A DNA stretch of 64,000 nt from an uncultured Bacteroides sp. (GTDB taxonomy: Bacteria; Bacteroidota; Bacteroidia; Bacteroidales; Bacteroidaceae), in assembly GCA_947646015.1 (NCBI GenBank), contig CANSEY010000004.1, forward strand, positions 62,001 to 126,000, written 5' to 3'. Position numbers and translations under genes: made by a program. The notes below the pieces were generated by a model. That model saw nothing but the letters and a program-made list of their open reading frames with translations, did not search any database and was not told the origin of the DNA. Below are positions 24,286 through 35,664 of the stretch, piece after piece (position 1 is the first letter of the stretch; every line of letters starts with the position of its first letter).

Positions 24286-24870
24286 TTACTCCAGGTCTCT
24301 TTCAATTAATATTTTAACTTTCCCCGTTCCCCTGGTCTGTATATAGATTACACTCGATACCCCTAAAGCTGCTATGGCATCATTATACCAATCCCCAATC
24401 CACCGGACCGGTACAAACAGGTTCTTGTCTTCATCCGAATACAACTTATTATCCCTTCTTGCCTCTTCTATGATATCCTCCTCCTCTACATTCAATATGT
24501 CGGCTGCAATAAGAATGGACAGATATTTGGGATCGTCCGCTTGTGGTATCTCCTCTGAATAGTTATAAAGCAGATACAATGCGTCCTCAAAACTGCTGAC
24601 TTTGTGTCTGCTTAAATTTCTGGTCTGTATCCTTGTATCGAGCATTAATTCTACAACGGAATATGAGAAATACTCCTCATTGCCGGTATAGTATTTCTTC
24701 AGTTCGTTCTCATCCGTGAAACTTAAGATAGCGAGATCCCGTAACGGCATCTGCGTTAATTTAGGCAGTACCGTTTTTCCGTCCGGGGTTACATAGTTCT
24801 CGCTGTCTATGTCTTTCACACGGTTATAATCGTTCTCTTCTATTGTACCTTTATAAATTATCTTCTTCAT
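24286..24870 (-). CDS. Acidic protein of unknown function in the accessory cassette
   Basis: 194 residues, acidic, probably cytoplasmic (no signal peptide or membrane segment). Predicted mostly alpha-helical in the middle (EDALYLLYNYSEEIPQADDPKYLSILIAADIL) with a C-terminal strand-rich part (GVSSVIYIQTRGTGKVKILIERD). No known motif recognised. Its first codons overlap the end of the preceding gene by 20 bases and the following gene starts one base after its stop, so the three downstream genes are translated as a block. Function unknown. Confidence 0.65.
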   Translation of the reverse strand: MKKIIYKGTIEENDYNRVKDIDSENYVTPDGKTVLPKLTQMPLRDLAILSFTDENELKKYYTGNEEYFSYSVVELMLDTRIQTRNLSRHKVSSFEDALYLLYNYSEEIPQADDPKYLSILIAADILNVEEEDIIEEARRDNKLYSDEDKNLFVPVRWIGDWYNDAIAALGVSSVIYIQTRGTGKVKILIERDLE

Positions 24871-25225
24871 GGTTGTTTGGTTTAGTTTTTTGTGAATAAA
24901 TGGTTAATGTAATTCCATACTCTTCTTGCAGATACTTAGTCAGCCCGTCATATGCGTCAACCCTTTTTCGGTTACGTGGCATCATCCCCAGTGCTTCCTT
25001 CAGTGTAATCTTGATACAGAGTCCGGTTATAAAAGAGTTTCCGAATTTCTCCTTGAGTGCTGTAATATCCTGTTCGTACTTCTCATTATGCTTGCTTCCC
25101 GTTTTTTCGCTAACATCAGGACCGGAAGCCTTCTTTCCAACCTGACGCTTCAGTGATTCCTCTGGAGGACCACCAAAGAATAAATTCATAATACTCCACA
25201 TATCAAATATGCTGTTTTTCATCAT
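24851..25225 (-). CDS. Small basic protein, paralogue of the gene at 29300-29641
   Basis: 124 residues; ATG 25222 is an alternative start. The C-terminal 80 residues share a clear pattern with the other small protein of the cassette: DVSEKT, then a linker, then YxxDIxxLxEK, a strand of the form L-I-VSL-E, a basic patch ending in an A-Y-GLT motif, and a finish reading IYSQKTK (IHSQKTK in the other). The shared ends suggest one conserved domain of about 75 residues, with a variable N-terminus. No catalytic motif is visible. Such a small, charged domain could be a DNA-binding or regulatory subunit, but that is speculation. A 228-base gap separates it from the radical SAM gene, so it may have its own promoter. 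Confidence 0.65.
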   Translation of the reverse strand: MMKNSIFDMWSIMNLFFGGPPEESLKRQVGKKASGPDVSEKTGSKHNEKYEQDITALKEKFGNSFITGLCIKITLKEALGMMPRNRKRVDAYDGLTKYLQEEYGITLTIYSQKTKPNNHEEDNL

Positions 25226-25454
25226 TAGTTAGGAATTGGCGGGATACTAAGAGCGTTTTGTCATTTTTTTGAGTGAGAAGAAAAAGAAAAAATAAAGAGC
25301 ACCTTCCGCCATTGTATTCCCTTTGCTTCTTGATCTGTGTGTTAGTTCAAGTAGTGTGACACTTTGGTTTCAAGTACTCTTCTTGTGTGAGTATTGTTTC
25401 TTCATGGATAAGGCTATGGGGTGATCTGAGGCGTACTTGTCTTATTTCCCGTAT

Positions 25455-26189
25455 TTATCTCATCCAGCAATAAGCATTTGCCTTAACTTCCACTTTTGTG
25501 AATTTCTCCAGTTCCGCCTTTAACATTTTCACTTCATTCGCAGCCGGTTCGGGAAGGGTGATATCATATCGTGAGTTACGACCGATATTCACCTGCTGTG
25601 GCGAACACATACCGACCAGTTCTACCAGCTCTCTCAGGTCAAATTTCATCAGGGGCTCACAGGTTACATAGGTTGGGATTCCATAGTTGGCAATCTCCTG
25701 CATAGCAATTGCACGTTCCCTGGGCAGCGGAGCGTTCCTCATTATATCCGGATAAAAACGGTTCGTCTCAATGGTAGTACAAAGGACGGACTTCTTCATA
25801 ACCGGATGACCCAGATATTCCAGAAAACGGGCGGGATTCTTGGATTGGAAGAGATACCTGTTATCAAAACCGTCACAATAGTCCAGTACCTGCTCAATCC
25901 ACTCTGCCGGGACATTAGCCGCCCATTCATCCGTACTACTACCCACAAAGATAAAGTTGCCTTCACCCAGGTTCACTTTCAGTTCCTTCAGCTCCAGACG
26001 CAAGGGAGGAAGAGGACGGTTACGTTTCATAAAACAATAAGGACAGGAGTGCTCACACTCGCCTTTCAACGGGTTATATGTATGTGAAACGAAAGCATAC
26101 ATGTTCCCGGTACTTTTATTCAGTGCCATACTGGTTAATTTTTTAAGTCTGTTAATAAATTGTTGTCTGTCGCAGTCATTCTGCTGCAT
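25455..26189 (-). CDS. Radical SAM protein, DUF5131/Gp37-Gp68-like
   Basis: 244 residues, cytoplasmic. Cys45, Cys49 and Cys52 form the C-x3-C-x2-C motif (CEHSCPYC) that binds the 4Fe-4S cluster of radical S-adenosylmethionine enzymes. A preceding YNPLKGE and later GSSTDEW, FQSKNP, ETNRFYP and ITYVTCEPLMKFDL resemble phage- and plasmid-borne radical SAM proteins annotated as DUF5131/Gp37Gp68, whose substrate is unknown. The C-terminus is KANAYCWMR. It starts 8 bases after the helicase-primase stop, so the two are likely co-translated. It is not the anaerobic sulfatase maturase that the PUL would need: that family is longer and has extra cysteine clusters. Confidence 0.75.
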   Translation of the reverse strand: MQQNDCDRQQFINRLKKLTSMALNKSTGNMYAFVSHTYNPLKGECEHSCPYCFMKRNRPLPPLRLELKELKVNLGEGNFIFVGSSTDEWAANVPAEWIEQVLDYCDGFDNRYLFQSKNPARFLEYLGHPVMKKSVLCTTIETNRFYPDIMRNAPLPRERAIAMQEIANYGIPTYVTCEPLMKFDLRELVELVGMCSPQQVNIGRNSRYDITLPEPAANEVKMLKAELEKFTKVEVKANAYCWMR

Positions 26190-26197
26190 TTATATTT

Positions 26198-29050
<2,853 letters not shown>

Positions 29051-29299
29051 TGTTTCACTTTTAAGATTAATGGGGTAAGTCGGAGACAGAGGGTATACGA
29101 TAGTAGAGAGTATGTAATACATAACCGGTAGGATAATGTAGATGTTATAAAATATACTACAAAAAATGTACTTCTATTATAAAATGTACACGATTTGCAA
29201 ACTTTTTTATAACACATTGTCTCCCTCCGGGGAGTTATGTATGTCACTACACTACGTTCCTCGACTCTTTGCCTCCAGCTAACTCCGGTTATACAAAAA

Positions 29300-29641
29300 T
29301 TATGGTTCATCTATCGTTTTATCCAAACCACCCTTTGTTTTTTGTGAGTGTATATTCAGGACTACTCCGAAAGTACGTAGCAGGAAGTTTGTTAATCCCT
29401 GGTAGGCTTCAATTTTGGGGTAATCCCTCTCGCATATCCCCCTGAACTCTCTGAGAGACACATTAATGACCAGTCCTTCATGTAGATCGTACTTCTCCTG
29501 TAATCTCTTGATATCCTCCCTATATCTTTTGGGTATTCTCTGCGGAACTGTTTTTTCGCTGACATCAGGACAATCCCTTACCTGACGGTCTGATATAGAA
29601 TTATCATTCTTATCTGACAATATTATATTTTTTGTTTTCAT
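29300..29641 (-). CDS. Small basic protein, paralogue of the gene at 24851-25225
   Basis: 113 residues if started at ATG 29641 (MKTKNI); an in-frame ATG at 29704 would add 21 residues that look less protein-like. It shares with the other small cassette protein the DVSEKT motif, a helix with REDIKRLQEKY, a strand-rich VINVSLREF, the AYQGLTNFL segment, and IHSQKTK near the end. It is the first gene of the leftward cassette, upstream of the helicase-primase, while its paralogue lies after the radical SAM gene. I do not recognise the family. A 250-base gap before the helicase start contains inverted repeats (CTCCC-GGGAG near 29220) but no gene. Confidence 0.6.
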   Translation of the reverse strand: MKTKNIILSDKNDNSISDRQVRDCPDVSEKTVPQRIPKRYREDIKRLQEKYDLHEGLVINVSLREFRGICERDYPKIEAYQGLTNFLLRTFGVVLNIHSQKTKGGLDKTIDEP

Positions 29642-29704
29642 ACATATATCAAGCTTTCGGGGGATTTGAACGGCAAAACAGACATTTTTATTAGAAAGGT
29701 ACAT

Positions 29705-30380
29705 ATTTGAAAATATTGGGAGTTATTTGATTTCAGAATAGAATGTGATGAATCATGTTATTGGCTGTTTATCCCAATGTATAATTTTAGAGGGTAGTTT
29801 ATATCAAAAGCTTCCCATGATGAAACCTTTTTATTTTCTCTCCATGCTTATCACTTGGCATAATGTTCTGTTTTGTATTTCACTTCTCCAATGAAGAATA
29901 TAAAAGGGTGAAAAGTAAACTGTTATCTACCTTCTTTCGAGAAATAAATGTGAACTGGAGAGAACCTTACTTTCATTAATTTAGTATTTGGAGAGTTTGT
30001 AACTTTTGAAAATGCATTAGCATATTTCATTGGGACATTTGGGATATATGGAATAGCTGTGGAGAGTATAAAGAAAATGGTGGAGAGTAATTGTGGGTAA
30101 TCGTTGTGAATTTGGTAACTACCGGATGAATCTGTATGCTTGTAAAGAAGAAAACAGGGAATACCGAAGCCAGAAGTTAAAGGGGAATGGATAATAGTGG
30201 TAGAAAGAAGAAGGAGACATAAATTTATCTCCTTTATTTTTGTATTTTCGACTAAAAAAGAGTGTTGTATAGGAAAAAAGTTCTATTTTTGCATTGTTGA
30301 TTAATAGTTGATTAATCAATGTTTTTAGAGATCTGTAACAAATTGATAGGTACAGTGTTCTGTCAAATTATCAAGGATAT
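29705..30380. other. Non-coding stretch between cassette and tRNA fragment
   Basis: AT-rich, no convincing reading frame on either strand. It contains the word TGGAGAG four times (about 29955, 29990, 30060, 30080), a hairpin GGAGACATAAATTTATCTCC (30213-30232) followed by TTTATTTTTG, and a -7-like box TATTTTTG (30284-30291) pointing right. I see no gene; excision or replication sites of the element could lie here. Confidence 0.4.
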
Positions 30381-30423
30381 TCCGGTTCTGAAGGTCGTGC
30401 GTTTGAATCGCACCGGGGTCACA
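30381..30423 (+). other. 3' half of tRNA-Arg(CCG): probable attachment-site remnant
   Basis: Reading from 30381, TTCCGGT fits an anticodon loop with anticodon CCG (Arg). TCTGA (3' anticodon stem), AGGTC (variable loop), GTGCG-TTTGAAT-CGCAC (a fully paired T arm), CGGGGTC (3' acceptor strand) and discriminator A follow. Upstream of the anticodon loop the sequence does not continue as a tRNA: there is no TCAGA stem strand, D arm or GACCCCG. Tyrosine-recombinase elements often insert in tRNA genes at this point, leaving the displaced 3' half at one junction. The tRNA-style terminator just downstream supports this being the original gene's 3' end. I saw no intact copy elsewhere in the window. Confidence 0.75.
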
Positions 30424-30424
30424 T

Positions 30425-30463
30425 AAAAATCCCTTGATAATCAGTGGTTATCAAGGGATTTTT
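30425..30463. terminator. Bidirectional terminator between tRNA fragment and fkp
   Basis: AAAAATCCCTTGATAA pairs with TTATCAAGGGATTTTT around a short loop, about 14 paired bases ending in T residues on both strands. It would end the former tRNA transcript rightward and the fkp operon leftward. Confidence 0.85.
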
Positions 30464-30483
30464 GTTCTTATATAACTTTTTTC

Positions 30484-33336
30484 TTAGCTTCTCGATACCT
30501 GTAATCCTTTATCGGAAAGCGTCATTTCAACAAAGCGTGCACGCGGATTAGGAGCCTGTTCGGTCAATATCCGACGGATGCATCCGGCCGCTTGCGGATC
30601 TTTAGCCACCATATATAAGTAACCGCCACCTCCTGCACCGGGCAATTTATATCCTAGCGTATAATCTTTAATCTGTTCGATAATAGCTGCTACTGCCGGT
30701 GGATTCGTGCCACTGTCCAATGCTTGGTTTTGTATCCAGCTTTTGCCGACAAGATTGCCGAAAGTTTCGAAATTACCTCGCAGGATAGCTTCGCTCATAT
30801 CCATCGTATGGGCTTTCATCTCTGCTAATAAACTAAGATGCTTTCCGGAGTTAAGGAACATGGAACTGACAATTTCAGCTAAGATGCCTTTGGCTGTACG
30901 GGTGATTCCGGTATAATAAAGCAGATGGCAATCCCGATATTCCGGCTGCACAAAGAGCTGGTCGGGTAACCACCGTACTAATGGATGTTGTTCGAAGCCG
31001 GATTCGGATTGCAACAGTTTTACGCCGGGGAATACGCCGCCGTATTGATCCTGCCATCCGCCGCCGGTGGTAAGTAATTGTTCCAATACCAGTGTATAAT
31101 TGCAGATGTCGTTCCTATCCCATGCCAGTCCGCAAAAATCATTGATAGCTCCGAGTACGGTAGATGCAAGGATAGAACTGGTACCTAGTCCCGAACCTGC
31201 CGGAATGGCAGCCAGTAAAGTGATTTCCAGTCCTGAACCGAACGCTTTTAGATGTTCTTCCAATGACGCATGAGATTCCGCCGCAAATAATGGGGCAAAT
31301 CCTGCCAAGGTAAGTGCTGCCTTTGGTATGGAGAAAGGCGAACCGACTTTCTTGTAATCCTGCAATTCCTCATAACTTCGGATAACCTCCACAGCTCCCA
31401 TATCAATGGAGCGAAGTACGATATGGAACTCTTGGCACGGCTTGACGTATACCTGTAGCGGCGGCTGCCCATTCAACTCAATCGCCAGATTGACTACACT
31501 TCCTCCCGAATAGAGAGAGTAGGGAGGTGTATCTGTCCATCCTCCTGCAACGTCAATGCGCACCGGACTACGTCCCCATACGATCTGATCCGAATAAACA
31601 TTGAGTTTCGGATAGTTCTTTTTTCCGGCAACGGCTTCCAGTAATCCGTCACGGAGTAGCTGGAACGCGGCTTGTTCTTCTCCTTTGCAGCCGTCATTGC
31701 CTTGCAGCTTCAGGATACGTGCCCGAAGCATCCGGTTATGTATACGCACCATGGGTGCGGCATCCTCTTTCAAGACAGCGGGAACCTCCAGATTGAACCG
31801 GACAAATTCATTGGCGGCGTCTTGCAAGTCAAGTTGATAGAATACACTCTTCTCATAATTGGCGGACAATCCTTTCCAGTTATCCCTGCGGAAAGCGCTG
31901 CGCTGTGCGTAAAGACGTTCCAGGTTCGCTTGTGCCGATATCTCGTCAGCGGATAGTTTTTCAGCTCTCAGCCATAACTCTTTTCCTTCTTTCAATTGCG
32001 GTTCGGCTATCATCCAGCGTATTAAAAGGCCCAGTTCTTCGATGGAAGTCGTTACGGGGAAAACAGGAGCAGCTTGCAGATCATCTGTACGTCCTTTTAT
32101 GTCTTCCAGCCCAATCTCTCTTTCCTTCATCCACTGTGTGAAAGAGTTCCCCAAGTAGGTGGTCGAGTCATTACTTAAATCACCTTTGAAAACATCATCC
32201 AGCCCATAAGGCCGTGCGACAAAGGCTGCGTCTCCCATAGGAACGATGTCGATGCAGACTCCGTCCGGCAGGTTTATATTCCAATGGTTTTCGGGAACTC
32301 CTGTAATAATCTGTCGTGAACCTAATTTCCATCCTTCTCCTACGTGGCTGTTCTCAATCCATAAATTGGCATTCTCCGCAGATAATTCCACTTTGGTAAA
32401 CGAGTTTTGTATAAAGATGGCAGGATTCGGTTTTACTTTCCGGTGCATGATACGCCTTTGGTCACGCACTTTATCCTGTATGGCGAGCGTGGAAGAAATC
32501 AGTTCCCGACTCGTTCCGAAATGATAAAACTCTCCGCCGGGCAAAGGCAGGATTGCTACCGAAAGTTTGTTTACTTCGTCGTCTGCCGTTTGGGGATGCT
32601 CTCCCAGTGCCAGACCATAATCCGAATATAAATCGTAGTAGCTGATATCATTCGTGCCTTCTTTCAATGACCGTTTCATCAATACCTCAACGGCACGGTC
32701 ACTTAATATCCATATACCGATATCCATCAGGAAAAGATGGGTCTTCGATAATCCTTCCAATTCCTCTAAAGAAGGTTTCTGTAACATGAAGTCGAGCACT
32801 TCCGGTTTCTTGCGGTCCGATACGAATACCCCGTGGTGAGTAGCCAGTGAAGGATTCACCCATAAACCATAACATACGACATCTACTTCCGGAATGTCTT
32901 GCAGCGGTTTTTCCGAACGGATATATACGTCTCCGCTGGCTATCAGCGTGTTCAAGCCTTTCGGAGCCTGCTTCATGATTCTTTCGTATAGCGGAAGTTG
33001 CAGTGACAGCAGATTCTGTCCCAGCTTTTGTCCTCTCTCCCAACTGAAAACCGGTATGGGAGTCAGTATTTTGCCCGAAGGAGCATAGCCGGGCAAGCGG
33101 CGGCTTTGTCCTCCCGCATGCAGCAGAATCCTTTTCTCGTTTCCAATCCATTTGCTGAAAGTCTCTTCCGGTGCAAAAGCCTGATGGCACGCCTGCAACA
33201 GCCAGGTTGTTCCGCCGCCGGAACCTAACTTGCTGCCTACAGGGTCTGATGTACAAAACCAGTCAGTATGATTCACTTCTTCCAGTTGATGAAAACTGTC
33301 AATTAAGTTGGGAGGTAAGGATAATAACTTTTGCAT
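30484..33336 (-). CDS. fkp: Bifunctional L-fucokinase / fucose-1-phosphate guanylyltransferase
   Basis: 950 residues from ATG 33336 (MQKLLSLPP), matching the start and length of the Bacteroides Fkp I recall; the longer upstream frame runs through the gene spacer. The N-terminal half is the pyrophosphorylase (LLHAGGQSRRLPGYAPSGK, ending in left-handed helix repeats). The C-terminal third is a GHMP kinase (WGRSPVRIDVAGGWTDTPPYS, IPAGSGLGTSS, PGAGGGGYL). The enzyme turns scavenged L-fucose into GDP-fucose for surface capsule and glycoprotein fucosylation. It starts 22 bases after the HAD gene and is probably the last gene of a lipoprotein-HAD-fkp transcript ended by the terminator at 30425-30463. 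Confidence 0.97.
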   Translation of the reverse strand: MQKLLSLPPNLIDSFHQLEEVNHTDWFCTSDPVGSKLGSGGGTTWLLQACHQAFAPEETFSKWIGNEKRILLHAGGQSRRLPGYAPSGKILTPIPVFSWERGQKLGQNLLSLQLPLYERIMKQAPKGLNTLIASGDVYIRSEKPLQDIPEVDVVCYGLWVNPSLATHHGVFVSDRKKPEVLDFMLQKPSLEELEGLSKTHLFLMDIGIWILSDRAVEVLMKRSLKEGTNDISYYDLYSDYGLALGEHPQTADDEVNKLSVAILPLPGGEFYHFGTSRELISSTLAIQDKVRDQRRIMHRKVKPNPAIFIQNSFTKVELSAENANLWIENSHVGEGWKLGSRQIITGVPENHWNINLPDGVCIDIVPMGDAAFVARPYGLDDVFKGDLSNDSTTYLGNSFTQWMKEREIGLEDIKGRTDDLQAAPVFPVTTSIEELGLLIRWMIAEPQLKEGKELWLRAEKLSADEISAQANLERLYAQRSAFRRDNWKGLSANYEKSVFYQLDLQDAANEFVRFNLEVPAVLKEDAAPMVRIHNRMLRARILKLQGNDGCKGEEQAAFQLLRDGLLEAVAGKKNYPKLNVYSDQIVWGRSPVRIDVAGGWTDTPPYSLYSGGSVVNLAIELNGQPPLQVYVKPCQEFHIVLRSIDMGAVEVIRSYEELQDYKKVGSPFSIPKAALTLAGFAPLFAAESHASLEEHLKAFGSGLEITLLAAIPAGSGLGTSSILASTVLGAINDFCGLAWDRNDICNYTLVLEQLLTTGGGWQDQYGGVFPGVKLLQSESGFEQHPLVRWLPDQLFVQPEYRDCHLLYYTGITRTAKGILAEIVSSMFLNSGKHLSLLAEMKAHTMDMSEAILRGNFETFGNLVGKSWIQNQALDSGTNPPAVAAIIEQIKDYTLGYKLPGAGGGGYLYMVAKDPQAAGCIRRILTEQAPNPRARFVEMTLSDKGLQVSRS

Positions 33337-33358
33337 AGTAGAATCGGTGTTTATTGGT

Positions 33359-34033
33359 TTATAACATGATCGTATCCCAGCTATCGCAGAGTGCCTGCAT
33401 AGAAGGAAACAGCAGATCGGCTCCGGCATCCAGCAGCACTTGTCCGTCCAACGGACCGGTATTGACCGCGATTGTGAAAATTCCGGCTTTATGTCCTGCT
33501 TCCACGCCCAAAGGTGCGTTTTCAATCACAACAGCTTCATCCGCTTTCAAGCCTCCTTTCTTAAGAGCCATCAGATAAGGTTCCGGATGGGGCTTGCCAT
33601 ATTTAACGTCAAAAGCGGTCACCATCAGCTCTTTCTGAAACATTCCCGGAAAATTGTGTTCCAGACGTTCCAACAAAGAAAGCTGTCCCGAACCGGTGAC
33701 TACCATAGGAGTCAGCCCTTCACTCTTTACTTTCTGCAAAAGTTCCCATGCGCCGGGCATACGTTCTGCTTCCGGATAAGAATTGAACAGGATGCTTTTT
33801 TCGTGATATATACTTTCTATTTCCTCTTGTGTGGCCTCTTTTCCTAATTCACGTTGAAATACGATATTGATAGTCGATGCCCCCGTGCGTCCTTCGTGCA
33901 TATATGCTTCTTCACGGCTCAGATCAAGGCCGTGGGTTTTCATTACCTGATGCCATGCTTCGGAGTGATAGGGCATTGAATTAAAAAGTACGCCGTCCAT
34001 ATCGAACAGGACGGCTTTCAGTTTCTTCTTCAT
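33359..34033 (-). CDS. HAD-family hydrolase, beta-phosphoglucomutase-like
   Basis: 224 residues. HAD motifs: DMDGVLFNS (I, nucleophile Asp and acid/base Asp), VVTGS (II), the Lys in KYGKPHPEP (III) and ENAPLGVEAG (IV). The helical cap (EAWHQVMKTHGLDLSREE, RTGASTINIVF) places it in the PGM/phosphatase subgroup acting on sugar phosphates. Motif IV has ENAPLG where beta-phosphoglucomutase has EDA or EDS, so a phosphatase is at least as likely as a mutase. It lies 22 bases upstream of fkp and 29 bases after the lipoprotein gene, which may connect it to sugar-phosphate handling for GDP-fucose synthesis; the context link is inference. Confidence 0.88.
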   Translation of the reverse strand: MKKKLKAVLFDMDGVLFNSMPYHSEAWHQVMKTHGLDLSREEAYMHEGRTGASTINIVFQRELGKEATQEEIESIYHEKSILFNSYPEAERMPGAWELLQKVKSEGLTPMVVTGSGQLSLLERLEHNFPGMFQKELMVTAFDVKYGKPHPEPYLMALKKGGLKADEAVVIENAPLGVEAGHKAGIFTIAVNTGPLDGQVLLDAGADLLFPSMQALCDSWDTIML

Positions 34034-34062
34034 AATTGAGTTAGATGGAATCTGTTTGGTAT

Positions 34063-34869
34063 TTATTCTTTTTTCAGCAGATCTTTTAGTTCAGATACGG
34101 TAATGACCACATCGTGTTGAACTTCCGATTGATTGCCGATATATCTGTAGGTTATATTTCTGTTACAATTCACACAGTATTTGATGAATAGTTGGGTAGC
34201 AATATCTGTCTGATCGGCTAATGTTTCGACAATGCCTTTTTTTACCTCTACTGCGTTTGCTTCAATCTGGTCCATATCACACAGGTCTTCGTCAACACGA
34301 CAGATATAAATCACTGCTTCATCGTTGAGCTCGACCTTCTCGATTATCACTTCCTCACTAGCCTTCATCGGGAACTGTAAGTTCGCCATATGAACCTGTG
34401 ATTCCAGTTTTGCCAGCTCACTTTCGGAAGCATTGACATCCGCATTGAGAGCTTCCTTAATTTCATCCGTTGTCAGTTCGCAGACTACCTGTTCTCCTGA
34501 ATCTTTTCCTATAAATATCATCTGCAGACCAGCTTTGCATTTCACTACGAGATCCAGTAGTGTTTTCACCTCTTTAGACGGATTTTGGAACATGGTTTTC
34601 AGGGAAGTCTTCATGCTTTCCGGATTTTTCTGCAGGGCTTTGATATTGGCTATCTCTTCGTTTAAGTAAAAGGTATACACTACGTTTTCTCCATCAAAGA
34701 CTATGCTGGTGATTTTGCCGGCCTCGCCCATTTCCATCGGGCATTGTTTGTTGGCAACCTCAATGGCTGCTTTGAGTTTGATTTCCTGACAACTGGTGGT
34801 TAACATCATCAGTAGTGACAAGCTGATAAACAATATCACTGCATTCGGTCTTCTTACTAATTTTTCCAT
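34063..34869 (-). CDS. Lipoprotein with an internal duplication, unknown function
   Basis: 268 residues from ATG 34869 (MEKLVRRP), which gives a hydrophobic stretch and lipobox LTTSC. After it come two similar halves: the first has AANKQCPMEMGEAGKITSIVFDGE then VVYTFYLNEE; the second AANLQFPMKASEEVIIEKVELNDE-like residues then VIYICRVDEDL, each followed by a helix with a K/Q-rich region. Each half ends in a short VVC/YRYIG strand. I do not recognise the domain. It is probably a periplasmic or surface lipoprotein in the same transcript as the HAD gene and fkp. The -7 box at 34923-34930 would start that transcript. Confidence 0.75.
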   Translation of the reverse strand: MEKLVRRPNAVILFISLSLLMMLTTSCQEIKLKAAIEVANKQCPMEMGEAGKITSIVFDGENVVYTFYLNEEIANIKALQKNPESMKTSLKTMFQNPSKEVKTLLDLVVKCKAGLQMIFIGKDSGEQVVCELTTDEIKEALNADVNASESELAKLESQVHMANLQFPMKASEEVIIEKVELNDEAVIYICRVDEDLCDMDQIEANAVEVKKGIVETLADQTDIATQLFIKYCVNCNRNITYRYIGNQSEVQHDVVITVSELKDLLKKE

Positions 34870-34922
34870 TGTTCTTTTATTTAGCATTCATTTGTTCTTG
34901 GGATAAAAAGAGATATACGAAG

Positions 34923-34930
34923 CAAAGATA
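34923..34930 (-). promoter_or_regulatory. -7 box upstream of the lipoprotein-HAD-fkp operon
   Basis: Minus-strand TATCTTTG fits TAnnTTTG and lies 54 bases before ATG 34869. No good TTTG is seen at the -33 position. Confidence 0.5.
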
Positions 34931-35007
34931 GTCATAAAATATGAGAGATATAACAGAATGGAGGAGATAGTTGCTGGTTGTGTTTTGGATGATAAATCGT
35001 ATGATAA

Positions 35008-35038
35008 TTTGTCGTTTAGAAGATAATATGTATTTTTG
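35008..35038 (+). promoter_or_regulatory. Bacteroides-type promoter for the lipoprotein at 35064
   Basis: TTTG at 35008-35011 (-33 element) and TATTTTTG at 35031-35038 (-7 element TAnnTTTG) are separated by exactly 19 bases, the standard spacing. The transcript would start near 35043-35046, which supports ATG 35064 over the upstream in-frame starts. Confidence 0.75.
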
Positions 35039-35063
35039 TAGCATGATAAAACTAGTCGATAGC

Positions 35064-35564
35064 ATGAAAAAGAAAGTATTATTTCTGCTGCCATTGTTTC
35101 TGGGTGCTTGTTCGGATAGCGGAGAAAGCCCTGTTATCACGATAGAAAAGCTATATGTGAAAGTAGATCAAGGCGATGGAGAAACCATCCGCGAAGACTA
35201 TGCAAACCGGATGAGTGAAATGCCTGCTTTGAAAGTGGGAGATAAGGTCGATGCGTTTTTGGTCTTGGACGGCAATGGAGCCGAACTGAAATCTTTCCAG
35301 CTTCAGAATGGTGAAGAGATGAAGACTGAGCTCCGTTATGAAAAGACGGAAGTCACTACCGAAGGAAATCTGACAGACGAAGAAAAAGGGCAGTTGCGCT
35401 TCAAAGATGGCGTGACAAAGACTAAGGTGCTGGTTCATGCCACTGTTGAGCATGTAGATAAAAATGGTGATGTACAATTATCTTTTTATCTCTCTTCAAA
35501 GGCGGAGTGTGAAGGAGCGCAGGAAGTGATTGATTTGAAAACAGAAGTCGTTGAGAATGAATGA
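35064..35564 (+). CDS. Small lipoprotein, unknown function
   Basis: 166 residues from ATG 35064 (MKKKVLF), with lipobox LGACS (Cys about 16). The mature part is acidic and predicted mostly beta: VITIEKLYVKVDQGDG, VGDKVDAFLVLDGNGAELKSF, ELRYEKTEVT and VLVHATVEHVDKNGDVQLSFYLSSKA. I do not recognise a family; it resembles the many small DUF lipoproteins of Bacteroides. A well-spaced promoter lies immediately upstream and a strong shared terminator (35613-35647) downstream, so it is a single-gene transcript. Confidence 0.8.
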   Translation: MKKKVLFLLPLFLGACSDSGESPVITIEKLYVKVDQGDGETIREDYANRMSEMPALKVGDKVDAFLVLDGNGAELKSFQLQNGEEMKTELRYEKTEVTTEGNLTDEEKGQLRFKDGVTKTKVLVHATVEHVDKNGDVQLSFYLSSKAECEGAQEVIDLKTEVVENE

Positions 35565-35612
35565 ATCCTGAAAGGGAGTGAGTTACTTTAACGTAACGAA
35601 GGAAATAGAATA

Positions 35613-35647
35613 AAAGAAGCGGTCTCCGGAGAGGCCGCTTCTTTTTA
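35613..35647. terminator. Bidirectional terminator between lipoprotein and pgi
   Basis: AAAGAAGCGG pairs with its complement ending CCGCTTCTTT around a TCTCCGGAGA centre, and T residues follow. It is placed between two convergent genes. Confidence 0.85.
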
Positions 35648-35664
35648 TTGTCAGTTATTGGATA

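Noticed and set aside
25455..26189. Radical SAM protein considered as the sulfatase maturase needed by the PUL
   Set aside because: It is too short and lacks the extra cysteine-rich SPASM region of anSME. Sequence around CEHSCPYC fits DUF5131-type proteins better.
29705..30380. Short reading frames in the gap before the tRNA fragment
   Set aside because: Composition is AT-rich and low-complexity, with no ribosome-binding sites or recognisable motifs.
30381..30423. Complete tRNA gene
   Set aside because: The 5' acceptor strand, D arm and 5' anticodon strand are missing upstream, so only the 3' half is present.
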